Shown: positions 29,061-40,992, counted from the stretch's first letter. The stretch is 64,000 bases of DNA from Pseudomonas lalkuanensis (GCF_008807375.1 NZ_CP043311.1:533501-597500); one strand, 5' to 3'. Program-made: numbers and translations. The notes: generated by a model from the letters alone, not told the origin.

Positions 29061-31830
29061 GGTAACCTTGAATGCCTTTTTCCAGGAAGCCTTCGGCCTT
29101 GTTGCCCACGATGCCGCCGAGGCCCTTCAGGACGATTTGCAGGAAGATCCCGCGGTCGCCGCTTTCGTTGGTCGAGTCGGGGGTTTGGTCGAACTCGTCG
29201 TAGTCCACCCAGTAGCGGTTGATCAGGCGCAGCTTCCAGCAGCAGCTGTCGTACTCGAAGCCGCCGAAGGCTTCCAGGGTACGGTTTTGGCTGTAGTCAT
29301 ACTGCCAGCGGGCCAGGGCGCTCCATTGCGGGACGATCGGCCAGATGACCGAGAAGTCGTGCTGGCTGATCTTGTAGTAGTCCTTGATGAAGTTGGGGTT
29401 GGGTTGGCCATTCGCCAACGTGGGCGTGCCGTAGTCGGGGCTGAACGTCCATTGGCCGGTCGTCTGGTCGTACCGGATGGTGTCATTGCGGTAGCGGTAA
29501 CCGGCATTGATCACCTTGTTCGGGTTGTCTTCAGGCTGGTAGTGGAACATCGCGCTGCCGGAGCGGGTGCGATGGGAATCCGGGTCCCAGTTGAAGTCCG
29601 AGGTTACGCGCCAGTCGCGGTTGAAACGGTACAGGTATTCCAGTGCGTAGGGCGAAACAGAGGCCTGAGCGTCGGCACGGGTGTCGGCGTCGATACCTGG
29701 CAGTTGTACCTTCCGATCCTGGAAGTAGAAGGCCTGGCCGATGCTGAAGCGCTGGCGCTCGAAGCCATTGGACTCGATCCAGCGATTGGTCACGCCCAGA
29801 GAGACCTGATTGGCGTCGCCGATGCGATCGCGGCCGGAGAAGCGGTTGTCGCGCCACAGCGATGCGTAGTTGAAGCTGGGCTCGCTGGTATCGAATACCG
29901 GGATATCGGTCTGGTCTTCTTCCGGCACGTAGAGGTAGAACAGCCGAGGTTCCAGGGTCTGTGTGTAGTTCTTGCCAAAGAACTGGGTCTTGCGATCGAA
30001 ATACAGGCCACTGTCAACGCTGTAGATGGGCAGCTGGCGATCCGGATTGCCATCGAAGCTTTGATTGGCCCGTGCCAGATCGCTCTTGCCTGTGCCATCC
30101 AGGCTCAGATCATATTGCGTGTATGCGTACTTGACCTGCGGCTTGAGGAAACCCCACGTCCAGTTCATCGGCAGGCTGACGCTCGGCTCAAGATGGGTCC
30201 GATCGCCATTGGCGCGCGCGAGCCCCGTGGTATTTTCGTCGAGCCACGGCGTAGTGTTGCCGTCGATATCAGTGAACAGGCCGTCGCGCAGGTTGCGGTC
30301 GAAACGGACGAACTCGGTGTTGTAGGCGAAGTTCAGGCCGCCAGGCTGGAAGGGCAGTGCCCCGTTCAGGGTGATCTGCGGCAGGCGGTCATAGGGCGTG
30401 ACGTCGGAAATGGTCGCCAGCTCATACGCATGGGCATTCAGCTTCGCGGTGTAGGTATCGCCGCGATAGGTGAGGGTGCCGCGCTGGTTGACGTAGGTGG
30501 GGGTGTCCACACCCAGGTCGGTGTCCAGGTCGTCGAAGTAGTACGGGTCGCTGATGTCGGTGTAGTCGACTTCGGCCAGCAGGCGGGAGTCCAGGCCGCC
30601 GGTGTGTTTCCAGTTGTACAGCCAGCGCTTCTTCTCGTACTCGGACATGAGCTTGCGCTCGTCTTCCTTGTCGTCGAGGTAGGCGGCGCCAAGCTGGCCT
30701 TCGCTGCTGCGGGTCAGGTAGCGGAACTCGCCTTCCATCAGCAGGCCGCGCTTGGCCATGTAGCGCGGGTACAGGGTGGCGTCGTAGTTCGGCGCCAGGT
30801 TGAAGTAGTACGGGGTGACCAACAGGAAGCCGGTATCGCTGCTGCTGCCGATGGTCGGCGGCAGGAAGCCGGACTGGCGACGGTCGTCGATCGGGAAATA
30901 GATGTACGGGGTATAGAACACCGGAATGTCCTTGACCCGCAGGGTGACGTTGGTCGCGGTGCCGAAACCGGTGGCCGGGTTCAGCTTGATGTTGTTGCCT
31001 TTCAGGTGCCAGGCGTTGTCACCCGGTTCACAACGGGTGTAGGTACCGTCTTTCAGACGGATGACTGCATCTTCCTGGCGCTTGGCGTACAGCGCGCTGC
31101 CACGGGTATGCGACTGATGCAGGACGTACTCGGCGTTGTCGATCTTGGCTTCGCCGTTGTCCAGTTGCAGGTCGGCGTGATCACCGACCACCAGGGCGCC
31201 CTTGTCACGCAGCTTGACGTTGCCGACCAGCTCGCCACGGTTCTCTGCCTGGTGCAGGTTGGCTTCGTCGGCCTCCACCTGCATGCTGCCCTGGCGCAGG
31301 ACGACGTCACCGGCGAGGGTGGCGATCTGCTTCTCCTGCTCGTAGCGCGAGGCCTTGGCGGAGATGTAGGTCGGCGCATCTTCCGGCGCGGTGTCGTCGT
31401 CGATGCCCGGGCGCGGCGGCTCGACATAGGCACCGGCGCAATAGGGGCCAGCTTCGGCCAATTGCGCGGCGGTGAGCTTGTCGCGCGGCACCCAGTCGAG
31501 GTGACTGTAGTCGGCACTGCGGGATGCCAGGCCCTTGCCTTCGGCCTCGGTGACCAGGGTCGGCTTGCCGCCCTCGGCCTCACCGCCTTCGGTGGCCTGG
31601 GGCGCGACGCCAATGGTCGAGCTCACGGCGCTGTCGCTGTGCACCGGGCGTGGCGGCAGGCTCTCGGCGCTGGCCTTGGGCGAACAAGCCCAGCCGCCAG
31701 CAGTGGAAGCCTTGCAATCGAACTGCTCTGCGGCGACGACGAACGAGGTGGCTACTGGCTGGAGGGCCAGCAGGCTACCGGTCACCAGCAGGGGGAACTT
31801 TCTACGAAACGCGGGGGATCTTACTGCCAT
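29035..31830 (-). CDS. lptD: LPS-assembly protein LptD
   Basis: A 931-residue outer-membrane protein that, with LptE, inserts LPS into the outer leaflet. The start ATG 31830 gives [20 protein letters not shown] and a signal peptide ending AA/EQFDC. Next comes an LptA-like N-terminal domain ([20 protein letters not shown], then [11 protein letters not shown]) and then a large beta-barrel domain. Cysteines occur near the N-terminus (FDC, WAC) and in [16 protein letters not shown], consistent with the disulfides of the mature form. The gene is divergent from amgK and heads the lptD-surA-pdxA-rsmA-apaG-apaH-glpE series. Confidence 0.96.
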   Translation of the reverse strand: MAVRSPAFRRKFPLLVTGSLLALQPVATSFVVAAEQFDCKASTAGGWACSPKASAESLPPRPVHSDSAVSSTIGVAPQATEGGEAEGGKPTLVTEAEGKGLASRSADYSHLDWVPRDKLTAAQLAEAGPYCAGAYVEPPRPGIDDDTAPEDAPTYISAKASRYEQEKQIATLAGDVVLRQGSMQVEADEANLHQAENRGELVGNVKLRDKGALVVGDHADLQLDNGEAKIDNAEYVLHQSHTRGSALYAKRQEDAVIRLKDGTYTRCEPGDNAWHLKGNNIKLNPATGFGTATNVTLRVKDIPVFYTPYIYFPIDDRRQSGFLPPTIGSSSDTGFLLVTPYYFNLAPNYDATLYPRYMAKRGLLMEGEFRYLTRSSEGQLGAAYLDDKEDERKLMSEYEKKRWLYNWKHTGGLDSRLLAEVDYTDISDPYYFDDLDTDLGVDTPTYVNQRGTLTYRGDTYTAKLNAHAYELATISDVTPYDRLPQITLNGALPFQPGGLNFAYNTEFVRFDRNLRDGLFTDIDGNTTPWLDENTTGLARANGDRTHLEPSVSLPMNWTWGFLKPQVKYAYTQYDLSLDGTGKSDLARANQSFDGNPDRQLPIYSVDSGLYFDRKTQFFGKNYTQTLEPRLFYLYVPEEDQTDIPVFDTSEPSFNYASLWRDNRFSGRDRIGDANQVSLGVTNRWIESNGFERQRFSIGQAFYFQDRKVQLPGIDADTRADAQASVSPYALEYLYRFNRDWRVTSDFNWDPDSHRTRSGSAMFHYQPEDNPNKVINAGYRYRNDTIRYDQTTGQWTFSPDYGTPTLANGQPNPNFIKDYYKISQHDFSVIWPIVPQWSALARWQYDYSQNRTLEAFGGFEYDSCCWKLRLINRYWVDYDEFDQTPDSTNESGDRGIFLQIVLKGLGGIVGNKAEGFLEKGIQGYREREDQAL

Positions 31831-31955
31831 CTTATTAGTCCGGGCTTCCTGCGCGCCATCGGCCCGCTGGGCCGCACGCCTCTCGATGGGCTGAAAAAGA
31901 TGCTGGATAATAAAGCATGACCCGCACAACGGCTAGCGCCGCCGGAGACCACCCG

Positions 31956-33649
<1,694 letters not shown>

Positions 33650-33650
33650 G

Positions 33651-34418
33651 TTGGTCTGGCCTGCCACTCTGATAGGCGCCGCGGCCGGTTTCGCCCTGGC
33701 GAGCATCCCGGGTGCGATGCTGGGTGCGCTGCTGGGCCAGGTATTCGACCGGCGCCTGAAACTGGAGTCCTGGGGCGACCTGCGTGCGCGCCTGCGGGGC
33801 GATCCGGCCATCGAAGAGCAGGATCTGCTGTTCGTCCTGCTCGGCCGTCTGGCCAAGAGCGATGGGCGGGTGCAGGACGCCCACATCCAGCAGGCGCGCT
33901 TGGAAATGAAACGGGTCGGCCTGGACGCCGCCGCTACCCGTCGGGCCATTGCGGCTTTCAACCGAGGCAAGGCCGGCAGCGACAATCTGCAGCCCAGCCT
34001 GCGCGTGTTGAAGGACGAGCGACTGACTGTGGAACGCCTGCTGCGCAGTTGTTGGCAGATGGCGGCTGCCGATGGCCGGATCGGTCAACACGAGCGCGAG
34101 CTCATCCTGCAATGGGGGCATTGGCTCGGCCTTCCGACATCCCGGATCGAGGCGCTGGGGGCGGGTTACGACATCCCCCATGGCCTGCCACCCAAGCCTG
34201 GTAACAGCTACAAGGAAGCCCTGATCCTGCTGGGGGTGACCGCCGACTGCGAACCAGCGGTGATCAAGCGTGCCTACCGCCGCCTGCTCAGCCAGAACCA
34301 CCCGGACAAGCTTGCCGGCTCGGGCGCAAGTCCCGCGCTGGTGCGTGCCGCTACCGACCGCACCCGCGAACTGCACAGCGCCTACAACCTGATCCGCGAG
34401 CGTCACGGTTTCCGCTGA
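33651..34418 (+). CDS. djlA: DjlA-like membrane-anchored DnaJ co-chaperone
   Basis: A 255-residue protein starting at TTG 33651, one base after the murU stop, with GGAG eight bases upstream. An N-terminal membrane anchor (TLIGAAAGFALASIPGAMLG), a central TerB-like all-helical domain (LLRSCWQMAAADGRIGQHER) and a C-terminal J-domain with the essential HPD in RRLLSQNHPDKL make it a DjlA-type activator of DnaK at the inner membrane. It belongs to the amgK-murU-djlA operon. Confidence 0.9.
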   Translation: MVWPATLIGAAAGFALASIPGAMLGALLGQVFDRRLKLESWGDLRARLRGDPAIEEQDLLFVLLGRLAKSDGRVQDAHIQQARLEMKRVGLDAAATRRAIAAFNRGKAGSDNLQPSLRVLKDERLTVERLLRSCWQMAAADGRIGQHERELILQWGHWLGLPTSRIEALGAGYDIPHGLPPKPGNSYKEALILLGVTADCEPAVIKRAYRRLLSQNHPDKLAGSGASPALVRAATDRTRELHSAYNLIRERHGFR

Positions 34419-34453
34419 AGGGGGCTCCGGGAGGCGCTGCGCCGGTTACCTGC

Positions 34454-35485
34454 CTAGATCGAGGGGCCTGAAGCGGCCTTTGATGGCGCCTTGCTGGCGT
34501 CCGCTTCCAGATGCAGGCTCAGCCAGCCGCGAATGCGCCGGATGAGCTGCTCCTGTTCGGTGCGCCGATCGGCCGGTAGACCTTTCATGGCGATCTGGAT
34601 ATAGGCCGGGTGCTTCTGCCGCTTGCTCGCGTGCAGGCGACGCAGGGCGGCATCGCGGTCGGTGGGCTGGTCTTTGTAATAGAAGTCGCCGGTGGCCAGT
34701 TTCAGTGCGGGCAATGAATCTTCCAGCGCGGGCTCGTAGCCAGTGGGCAATTCCGCGGCCACCAGCAGGAGGTTGCGCACATCCTTCGGTTCACTGGCGG
34801 TGAGGTACTGCGTTGCCCAGTAGGCGCCGGTGCCATGCCCCAACAGCACGATCGCCCCGGGATTCTGCTGGCGGGCGAAGGCCAGTGCCGCGTCGATACG
34901 GGCGAACACGCGCTCGGTCTGGGTCTTCTGGATGGCATCGCGGGACAGCGGCGGAGGTGCCGGATCGGTATCGGGTTCGGCGCTACCGGCCTGCTCGGTA
35001 TTGGCAGGGCCTTCCTCCTCGGCCTTTTCCGGACTTACCGCCGGCTCCGCCTTGGACGGCTCCCCGGTCTTCAGCGGGCGGGGCGGCGGCGGGTCGCCGC
35101 TGGGGTCCGGCAGGGTCACGGAGAGGGTGCTCCAGCCGGAGTCCGGCAGTTTGCGCCGCAGTGGCCCGATGGCCTCGGGCCAGTCGGCGCTCTCGCCTTC
35201 GCCGGGGAGGAGAATCACCAGCCCGCTGGGCTCACTGACATTCGCGGGCTGCCAGAGCACGAGGAAACTCTCCTCGCCGGCCTTGAGCTGCTGTTGCTCC
35301 CGCGCGGGGAGCTGGCGCGCCAGGTTGCTGGCCTCCTCCTGGCTGCGTTCTTCCAGGGGTGCCCGCTCTACCGCCGGTGCGGTTTCCTTCGGCGCGGCGG
35401 CGTCTTCTTCCGCCTGCAGCACGGGGGAGGCGGGCAGCAGGGCGAGGCAAAGGGCCGCGAGGGCAGGGCGAATGGCACGAGGCAT
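34454..35485 (-). CDS. DUF3530 family protein (alpha/beta-hydrolase-like, exported)
   Basis: A 343-residue protein from ATG 35485, which has AGGAAG seven bases upstream. It has a signal peptide (MPRAIRPALAALCLALLPAS) and an N-terminal part containing ANVSEPSGLVILLPGEGESA. A Pro/Glu-rich low-complexity insert lies at about 152-195, and the hydrolase-like segment IVLLGHGTGAYWATQYL places a GHG-T instead of the usual GHSMG nucleophile elbow, so classical serine hydrolase activity is doubtful. Its frame stays open antisense through agtS; only this part is credible. Function unknown. Confidence 0.8.
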   Translation of the reverse strand: MPRAIRPALAALCLALLPASPVLQAEEDAAAPKETAPAVERAPLEERSQEEASNLARQLPAREQQQLKAGEESFLVLWQPANVSEPSGLVILLPGEGESADWPEAIGPLRRKLPDSGWSTLSVTLPDPSGDPPPPRPLKTGEPSKAEPAVSPEKAEEEGPANTEQAGSAEPDTDPAPPPLSRDAIQKTQTERVFARIDAALAFARQQNPGAIVLLGHGTGAYWATQYLTASEPKDVRNLLLVAAELPTGYEPALEDSLPALKLATGDFYYKDQPTDRDAALRRLHASKRQKHPAYIQIAMKGLPADRRTEQEQLIRRIRGWLSLHLEADASKAPSKAASGPSI

Positions 35486-35584
35486 CGGGGACTTCCTGGT
35501 CAAGCTGGGAAGCAGGAGCCTAATGGCTCGTCTCGCATTTGTCAGGCCGAGCCTTCGCATGGTTCGCCACAGCTGGAGTAAGGT

Positions 35585-38011
35585 ATGTCGGCTGTTTCTC
35601 CTGGTTGCGGTTGGCCATTCATGATCCGTGCGCTCCTGTCCCTGTTGTTCGCCTGCTGCCTGGCGATGCCCGCACCGGCCGCGCCAAGCCATCTGCCCCT
35701 GGACGAAAGTCAGCGGCAATGGCTCGAGAATCACCCCCAACTGCGTGTCGGCGCCGCGCTCCAGGCGCCCTATGTCCAGCTGGATCGTCGACTGCAGCAA
35801 CTGTCGGGCGCCAACGTCGAGCTGATGGGCTGGCTGGCCAGGGACTTGGGCGTGGAGCTGGTCTGGCGCACCTACGACAGTCAGGTCGAGCTGGAGCAGG
35901 CCATGCGCAGCGGGCAGATCGACCTGGCCCCGGGCCTTGGCCAGACGCCTGCCGGCCTGCGTCTGTGGTTGTTCTCCGATCCCTACCTGCGGGTTTCCCA
36001 GTTGCTGGTGGGCGAGCGGGAGGGCAGTGCGGCGGTGGACCTGGAGCAGCTCGATGCCACCTCGCCCGTGGCCCTGCGCCAGCCGAGCGCCGTAGCCGAT
36101 TACCTGCGCGCCACCTATTCCAACCTCGATCTCAAGCCGATGGCCAGCGAGCGGCAGGCGCTGCAGGCATTGCTCGCCGAGCAGGTGCGCTATGCCGTGC
36201 TGGATGAGGCCCAACTCAGTCGCCTGTCCCGCGAGCAGGAGTTCGCCGGGCTGGCGGTGGTGGGGGATATCGGTTTTCCGCAGCTGCTGCGGGTCGCCTC
36301 GCGCAGGGACTGGCCGGAGCTGGCGGCGATCATCGACATTGCCCTGCGCAGCCTGCCGGCCAAGGATCTCGATCAGCTCCACGAGCGCTGGCTGCAGCCC
36401 AAGTATCCGCGCCTGGGCGAGTCCGCGGGCTTCTGGCAGAACCTCAGCCTGCTGCTGGGTGTATTGCTGCTGACCGCTGCGGCCATCATCGCCTGGCTGC
36501 GTCGGCAGCGGCGTCGGCTGGAGCGGCAATTGCTGGATGCCCGCCATGCCCTGCAATTGCGCGAAGCGGCCGAAGAAGCCTTGCGCCTCACCCAGTTCTC
36601 CATCGATCACAGCACCCTGGGCATCCTCTGGGTGAATTGGGACAGCCATGTGCGCTACGCCAACCGTGCCGCCGAACAGATGCTCGGCTATGCGCCGGGT
36701 AGCCTGGCGGATCGCCCACTGGCCGACTTCCAGCCCGAACTGAACATGGATCGCTGGCTCGATCTCTGGCGCCGTGCGCGCAACAGCGACGAGGGGCCGC
36801 TGAGCTCCGAGACACGCTGCCTGCGCCCCGATGGAAGCTGGCTGCCGGCGGATGTGTCGCTGAGCTTCCTGCGCTTCGGCTCCTCGGAATACCTGGTGGT
36901 GTTCCTTTCCGACGCCACCGAGCGCCGCCGCGCCCGCGAGGCCCTCGAAGAGAGCGAGGCGCGCCTGAAGGGCATCGCGTCCAACGTGCCCGGCCTGGTG
37001 TTCCGCCTGGAGCGGCCGAAGGCCGGCGCGCCCTCCGATTTCGCCTTCATCGGTGAAGGCAGCGAGGGGCTGGTGGGCTACAGCGCCAGCGAGTTGCTGG
37101 ACACCGGGCGTGGCATTCGCGGCCTGGTCCATCCCGACGACCGAGATGGCTATTGGGAGAGCCAGATGCGGGCGCTGGACGCCGATCGCGACTGGCACTG
37201 GCAGGGGCGCATCCTCACCCGCGACGGTGCGCTGCGCTGGGCCGATATCAAGGCCAGTGCACGGGTGTTCGATGATGGCCGCGCGGTCTGGGACGGCGTG
37301 GTCTGGGACATCACCAGCAACAAGCAGATCGAACTGGAACTGGGGGCTTCCCGTGCCCAGTTGCGCGAGCTGTCGGCGCACCTGGAAAGCGTGCGCGAGG
37401 AAGAGAAGGCGCGTATCGCCCGGGAGGTCCATGACGAACTGGGCCAGGTGCTCACGGTGCTCAAGCTGGAGACCTCCATGTGCGAACTGGCCTACGCCGG
37501 ACTTGACGCCGGGCTCAAGGAGCGACTGGACAGCATGAAGCGGCTGATCGCCCAGCTGTTCCAGCTGGTGCGCGATGTGGCGACGGCATTGCGGCCGCCG
37601 ATCCTCGACGCCGGTATCGCCTCGGCCATCGAATGGCAGGCACGGCGCTTCGAGGCCCGCACACAGATTCCCTGCCTGGTGGAAGTGCCCGAACAGCTGC
37701 CGCAGTTGTCCGATGCCAAGGCGGTGGGCCTGTTCCGCGTGCTGCAGGAAGCGCTGACCAACGTCATGCGCCATGCCGAGGCGCATACTGTCGCGGTTCG
37801 CCTCAGCGAGGAGGACGACATGATCTGCCTGCGCATCAGCGACGATGGCCGTGGTTTCGATACCGGCGCCAAGGGCGGCGGATCATTCGGCCTGGTGGGC
37901 ATGCGCGAGCGCGTGCTGATGCTGGGCGGCAGTCTGCAGATCGAGAGCCAGCCGGGCGAGGGCACCACCCTCTGCGTGCGCGTGGCGTTGGATAAGGAGA
38001 AAGTGGCGTGA
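35585..38011 (+). CDS. agtS: AgtS-like hybrid sensor: SBP_bac_3, PAS and HisKA_3 kinase
   Basis: An 808-residue sensor kinase. ATG 35585 has GGAGTAAGGT directly upstream; ATG 35621 gives a cleaner signal peptide. Order: signal peptide, periplasmic SBP_bac_3 domain (about 45-280), membrane span (LLLGVLLLTAAAIIAWL), two PAS domains, and a HisKA_3 domain with IAREVHDELGQVL in which His is the phosphorylated residue, then HATPase (LTNVMRHAE, DDGRGFD). It overlaps agtR by 4 bp. In P. aeruginosa the PA0600-PA0601 pair (AgtSR) is reported to control 4-aminobutyrate and 5-aminovalerate uptake by the downstream transporter. Confidence 0.85.
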   Translation: MSAVSPGCGWPFMIRALLSLLFACCLAMPAPAAPSHLPLDESQRQWLENHPQLRVGAALQAPYVQLDRRLQQLSGANVELMGWLARDLGVELVWRTYDSQVELEQAMRSGQIDLAPGLGQTPAGLRLWLFSDPYLRVSQLLVGEREGSAAVDLEQLDATSPVALRQPSAVADYLRATYSNLDLKPMASERQALQALLAEQVRYAVLDEAQLSRLSREQEFAGLAVVGDIGFPQLLRVASRRDWPELAAIIDIALRSLPAKDLDQLHERWLQPKYPRLGESAGFWQNLSLLLGVLLLTAAAIIAWLRRQRRRLERQLLDARHALQLREAAEEALRLTQFSIDHSTLGILWVNWDSHVRYANRAAEQMLGYAPGSLADRPLADFQPELNMDRWLDLWRRARNSDEGPLSSETRCLRPDGSWLPADVSLSFLRFGSSEYLVVFLSDATERRRAREALEESEARLKGIASNVPGLVFRLERPKAGAPSDFAFIGEGSEGLVGYSASELLDTGRGIRGLVHPDDRDGYWESQMRALDADRDWHWQGRILTRDGALRWADIKASARVFDDGRAVWDGVVWDITSNKQIELELGASRAQLRELSAHLESVREEEKARIAREVHDELGQVLTVLKLETSMCELAYAGLDAGLKERLDSMKRLIAQLFQLVRDVATALRPPILDAGIASAIEWQARRFEARTQIPCLVEVPEQLPQLSDAKAVGLFRVLQEALTNVMRHAEAHTVAVRLSEEDDMICLRISDDGRGFDTGAKGGGSFGLVGMRERVLMLGGSLQIESQPGEGTTLCVRVALDKEKVA

Positions 38012-38637
38012 TCCGAGTACTGGTGGCCGAAGACCACACCATCGTCCGCGAGGGCATCAAGCAGCTCATCGGGCTGGCCAAGGACCTATGCGTGGCGGGG
38101 GAGGCCGGCAACGGCGAGCAGCTGATGGATGCGCTGCGCCAGACACCCTGCGAAGTGGTCCTGCTGGACATCTCCATGCCCGGGGTGAACGGCCTGGAAG
38201 CCATTCCGCGCATCCGCGCCCTGAGCAACCCGCCGGCGGTGCTGGTGCTGTCCATGCACGACGAGGCGCAGATGGCGGCGCGGGCGCTGAAGATCGGCGC
38301 CGCCGGCTATGCCACCAAGGACAGCGACCCGGCCCTGCTGCTCACCGCGATCCGCAAGGTGGCCTCAGGCGGTCGTTACATTGATCCGGACCTGGCCGAC
38401 CGCATGGTCTTCGAGGTGGGACTGACCGACGCCCGGCCGGCGCATACCCTGCTTTCGGAGCGTGAGTTCTCGGTATTCGAGCGCCTGGTGCGTGGCGAGG
38501 GAGTGAACGAAATCGCCCAGCAACTGGCGGTCAGCAGCAAGACCGTAAGCACTCACAAGGCGCGCCTGATGCAGAAACTCGGATTGCACTCGGTGGCTGA
38601 CCTGGTGAAGTACGCCGTGGAGCACAAGCTTTTGTGA
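38008..38637 (+). CDS. agtR: AgtR-like NarL/LuxR-type response regulator
   Basis: A 209-residue response regulator. The receiver domain has EDHT (Asp pocket), the phosphoacceptor Asp in EVVLLDISMPGVNG at about residue 54, and GYATKDSDP (conserved Lys). The C-terminal LuxR-type HTH contains LLSEREFSVFERLVRGEGVN and VSSKTVSTHKARLMQKLGL. It overlaps agtS, forming a pair. A 20-bp palindrome 24 bp after its stop, in the agtA promoter region, is a plausible binding site. Confidence 0.9.
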   Translation: MIRVLVAEDHTIVREGIKQLIGLAKDLCVAGEAGNGEQLMDALRQTPCEVVLLDISMPGVNGLEAIPRIRALSNPPAVLVLSMHDEAQMAARALKIGAAGYATKDSDPALLLTAIRKVASGGRYIDPDLADRMVFEVGLTDARPAHTLLSEREFSVFERLVRGEGVNEIAQQLAVSSKTVSTHKARLMQKLGLHSVADLVKYAVEHKLL

Positions 38638-38660
38638 ATGTCCGACAATCGCGCTCTGAT

Positions 38661-38680
38661 TTGTAGGGCAATCCCTACAA
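38661..38680. promoter_or_regulatory. Perfect palindrome upstream of agtA, candidate AgtR site
   Basis: TTGTAGGGCAATCCCTACAA has 8-bp perfect arms and a 4-bp centre, and lies 109-128 bp upstream of the agtA start in the only gap between the two-component pair and the transporter genes. NarL/LuxR-type regulators bind such inverted repeats. Binding by AgtR is inference. Confidence 0.55.
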
Positions 38681-38788
38681 AAAATCCTCTCTAAGCCTTA
38701 TAGCAATCTCTCATACCGCCCGATTTGCGTGCTTTGCCGCCTTCTCTAGGCTTTGGTCTACGGCAGACACAAAAATAAAGGTGCGGTT

Positions 38789-39898
38789 ATGGCCGAGACA
38801 CAAGGCAACGACATCCTGGTCAGCTTTCGCGGCGTGCAGAAGAGCTACGACGGCGAGACCCTGATCGTCAAAGACCTCAACCTGGACATTCGCAAAGGCG
38901 AATTCCTCACCCTGCTCGGACCGTCCGGCTCCGGCAAGACCACCAGCCTGATGATGCTCGCCGGGTTCGAGACCCCCACCAACGGCGAAATCCTCCTGGC
39001 CGGTCGCTCCATCAACAACGTGCCTCCGCACAAGCGCGACATCGGCATGGTGTTCCAGAACTACGCGCTGTTCCCGCACATGACGGTGGCCGAGAACCTC
39101 GCCTTCCCGCTTTCCGTGCGCGGCATGAGCAAGACCGACGCCAGCGAGCGGGTCAAGCGCGCGCTGTCCATGGTCCAGCTGGACAGCTTCCGCAACCGCT
39201 ACCCCGGACAGCTTTCCGGCGGCCAGCAGCAGCGCGTCGCCCTGGCCCGTGCCCTGGTGTTCGAACCCCAGCTGGTGCTGATGGACGAACCCCTCGGTGC
39301 GTTGGACAAGCAGCTGCGCGAACACATGCAGATGGAGATCAAGCACATCCACCAGCGCCTCGGCGTGACCGTGGTCTACGTGACCCACGACCAGGGTGAA
39401 GCCCTGACCATGTCCGACCGCGTGGCCGTGTTCCATCAGGGCGAGATCCAGCAGATCGCCCCGCCGCGAGAGCTCTACGAGCTGCCGAAGAACACCTTCG
39501 TGGCCAACTTCATCGGCGAGAACAACCGCTTGAACGGCCAGTTGGAAAGCCGCGAGGGCGGCAAGTGCGTGGTTCGCCTGGCCCGTGGCGAGAAGGTCGA
39601 GGCGCTGGCGATCAACGTCGGCCAGCCGGGCGAGCCGGTGACCCTGTCGATCCGCCCCGAGCGCGTGCGCCTGAACGGCCACAGCGAGAGCTGCGTGAAT
39701 CGCTTCTCCGGGCGTGTCGCCGAGTTCATCTACCTGGGCGACCACGTGCGTATCCGCATGGAGGTCTGCGGCAAGCCCGACTTTTTCGTCAAGCAACCTA
39801 TTGCTGAGCTCGACCCCGCACTGGCGGTAGGCGATGTGGTGCCGCTCGGCTGGCAAGTGGAGCACGTCCGCGCACTGGACCCGCTTCTGGCGGAATGA
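38789..39898 (+). CDS. agtA: ABC transporter ATPase, AgtA-like
   Basis: A 369-residue PotA-type ATPase. The start ATG 38789 (MAETQGNDILVSFRGVQK) has AAAGGTG upstream; an earlier in-frame ATG at 38753 would run over the promoter region. Walker A LLGPSGSGKTTSLMML, signature QLSGGQQQRVALARAL, Walker B LVLMDEPLGALDKQL, switch His in YVTHDQGEALT, and a TOBE domain. It drives the AgtBCD importer, here predicted to import 4-aminobutyrate or 5-aminovalerate by homology to PA0603-PA0606. Confidence 0.9.
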   Translation: MAETQGNDILVSFRGVQKSYDGETLIVKDLNLDIRKGEFLTLLGPSGSGKTTSLMMLAGFETPTNGEILLAGRSINNVPPHKRDIGMVFQNYALFPHMTVAENLAFPLSVRGMSKTDASERVKRALSMVQLDSFRNRYPGQLSGGQQQRVALARALVFEPQLVLMDEPLGALDKQLREHMQMEIKHIHQRLGVTVVYVTHDQGEALTMSDRVAVFHQGEIQQIAPPRELYELPKNTFVANFIGENNRLNGQLESREGGKCVVRLARGEKVEALAINVGQPGEPVTLSIRPERVRLNGHSESCVNRFSGRVAEFIYLGDHVRIRMEVCGKPDFFVKQPIAELDPALAVGDVVPLGWQVEHVRALDPLLAE

Positions 39899-39947
39899 CG
39901 CGGCGGCGCCAACGCATTAGCAACCCTGCACTGTGGAGAAAACAACA

Positions 39948-40979
39948 ATGTCGAAATCCCTGAAACTCACCGCCATCGCCCTCGGGTTGGCCTGCGCCGC
40001 ACAGGCCATGGCTGCCGACCTGACCGTGGTGTCCTTCGGCGGTGCCAACAAGAATGCGCAGGTCAAGGCGTTCTACGAGCCCTACCAGAAGAGCACCGGC
40101 GACAAGATCATCGCTGGCGAATACAACGGCGAAATGGCCAAGGTGAAGGCCATGGTCGACACCAACAGCGTTTCCTGGAACCTGGTGGAAGTGGAGTCGC
40201 CTGAGCTCGCCCGTGGTTGCGACGAAGGCATGTTCGAAGAGCTGGACGCCGCCCAGTTCGGCAAGACCGAGGACTTCGTTCCCGGCGCCATCCAGCCCTG
40301 CGGTGTCGGCTTCTTCGTATGGTCCACCGTGCTGGCCTACAACGCCGACAAGCTGAAGTCCGCTCCCACCAGCTGGGCTGATTTCTGGGATGTGAAGAAA
40401 TTCCCCGGCAAGCGCGGCTTGCGCAAGGGCGCCAAGTACACCCTGGAGTTCGCCCTGATGGCCGACGGCGTTGCACCGAAGGACGTCTACAGCGTGCTGG
40501 CCACCAAGGAAGGCCAGGACCGCGCCTTCAAGAAGCTCGACGAAATCAAGCCGAGCATCCAGTGGTGGGAAGCCGGCGCCCAACCGCCGCAGTTCCTCGC
40601 GTCCGGTGACGTGGTCATGAGCTCGGCCTACAACGGCCGTATCGCCGCCGTGCAGAAGGAAAGCAACCTGAAAGTGGTGTGGACCGGCGGCATCTACGAC
40701 TTCGACTCCTGGGCCATCCCGAAGGGTGCCAAGGATGTCGACAAGGCCAAGGAATTCATTGCCTTCTCGGTCAAGCCCGAGCAGCAGAAGACCTACTCCG
40801 AGAACATCGCCTATGGCCCGGCCAACACCCAGGCCGTGCCGCTGCTGGACAAGGGCCTGCTGAAGGACATGCCGACCACCCCGGAGAACATCAAGGACCA
40901 GGTCGCCATGGACGTCACCTTCTGGGCTGACTACGGCGAGCAGCTGGAACAACGCTTCAACGCCTGGGCGGCCAAGTAA
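39948..40979 (+). CDS. agtB: Periplasmic substrate-binding protein, AgtB-like
   Basis: A 343-residue PotD-class binding protein. The start ATG 39948 with GGAGA upstream gives a signal peptide (MSKSLKLTAIALGLACAAQA) and mature DLTVVSFGGANKNAQVKAF. Conserved features are QPCGVGFFVWSTVLAYNADKL and DSWAIPKGAKDVDKAKEFI. It delivers substrate to the AgtCD channel. PAO1 has an extra binding protein (PA0602) before the ATPase; none is present at that position here. Confidence 0.9.
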   Translation: MSKSLKLTAIALGLACAAQAMAADLTVVSFGGANKNAQVKAFYEPYQKSTGDKIIAGEYNGEMAKVKAMVDTNSVSWNLVEVESPELARGCDEGMFEELDAAQFGKTEDFVPGAIQPCGVGFFVWSTVLAYNADKLKSAPTSWADFWDVKKFPGKRGLRKGAKYTLEFALMADGVAPKDVYSVLATKEGQDRAFKKLDEIKPSIQWWEAGAQPPQFLASGDVVMSSAYNGRIAAVQKESNLKVVWTGGIYDFDSWAIPKGAKDVDKAKEFIAFSVKPEQQKTYSENIAYGPANTQAVPLLDKGLLKDMPTTPENIKDQVAMDVTFWADYGEQLEQRFNAWAAK

Positions 40980-40992
40980 GCCTGCCGCATCC

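Noticed and set aside
28714..31920. A 1068-codon plus-strand frame opposite surA and lptD.
   Set aside because: Antisense of two well-supported genes with no signal, motif or ribosome-binding site; codon use is that of a shadow frame.
34454..37786. A 1110-codon minus-strand frame running from the DUF3530 gene across the whole sensor kinase gene.
   Set aside because: Only the first-listed 343 codons (34454-35485) carry a signal peptide, ribosome-binding site and family similarity; the rest is an antisense shadow of agtS, common in GC-rich DNA.
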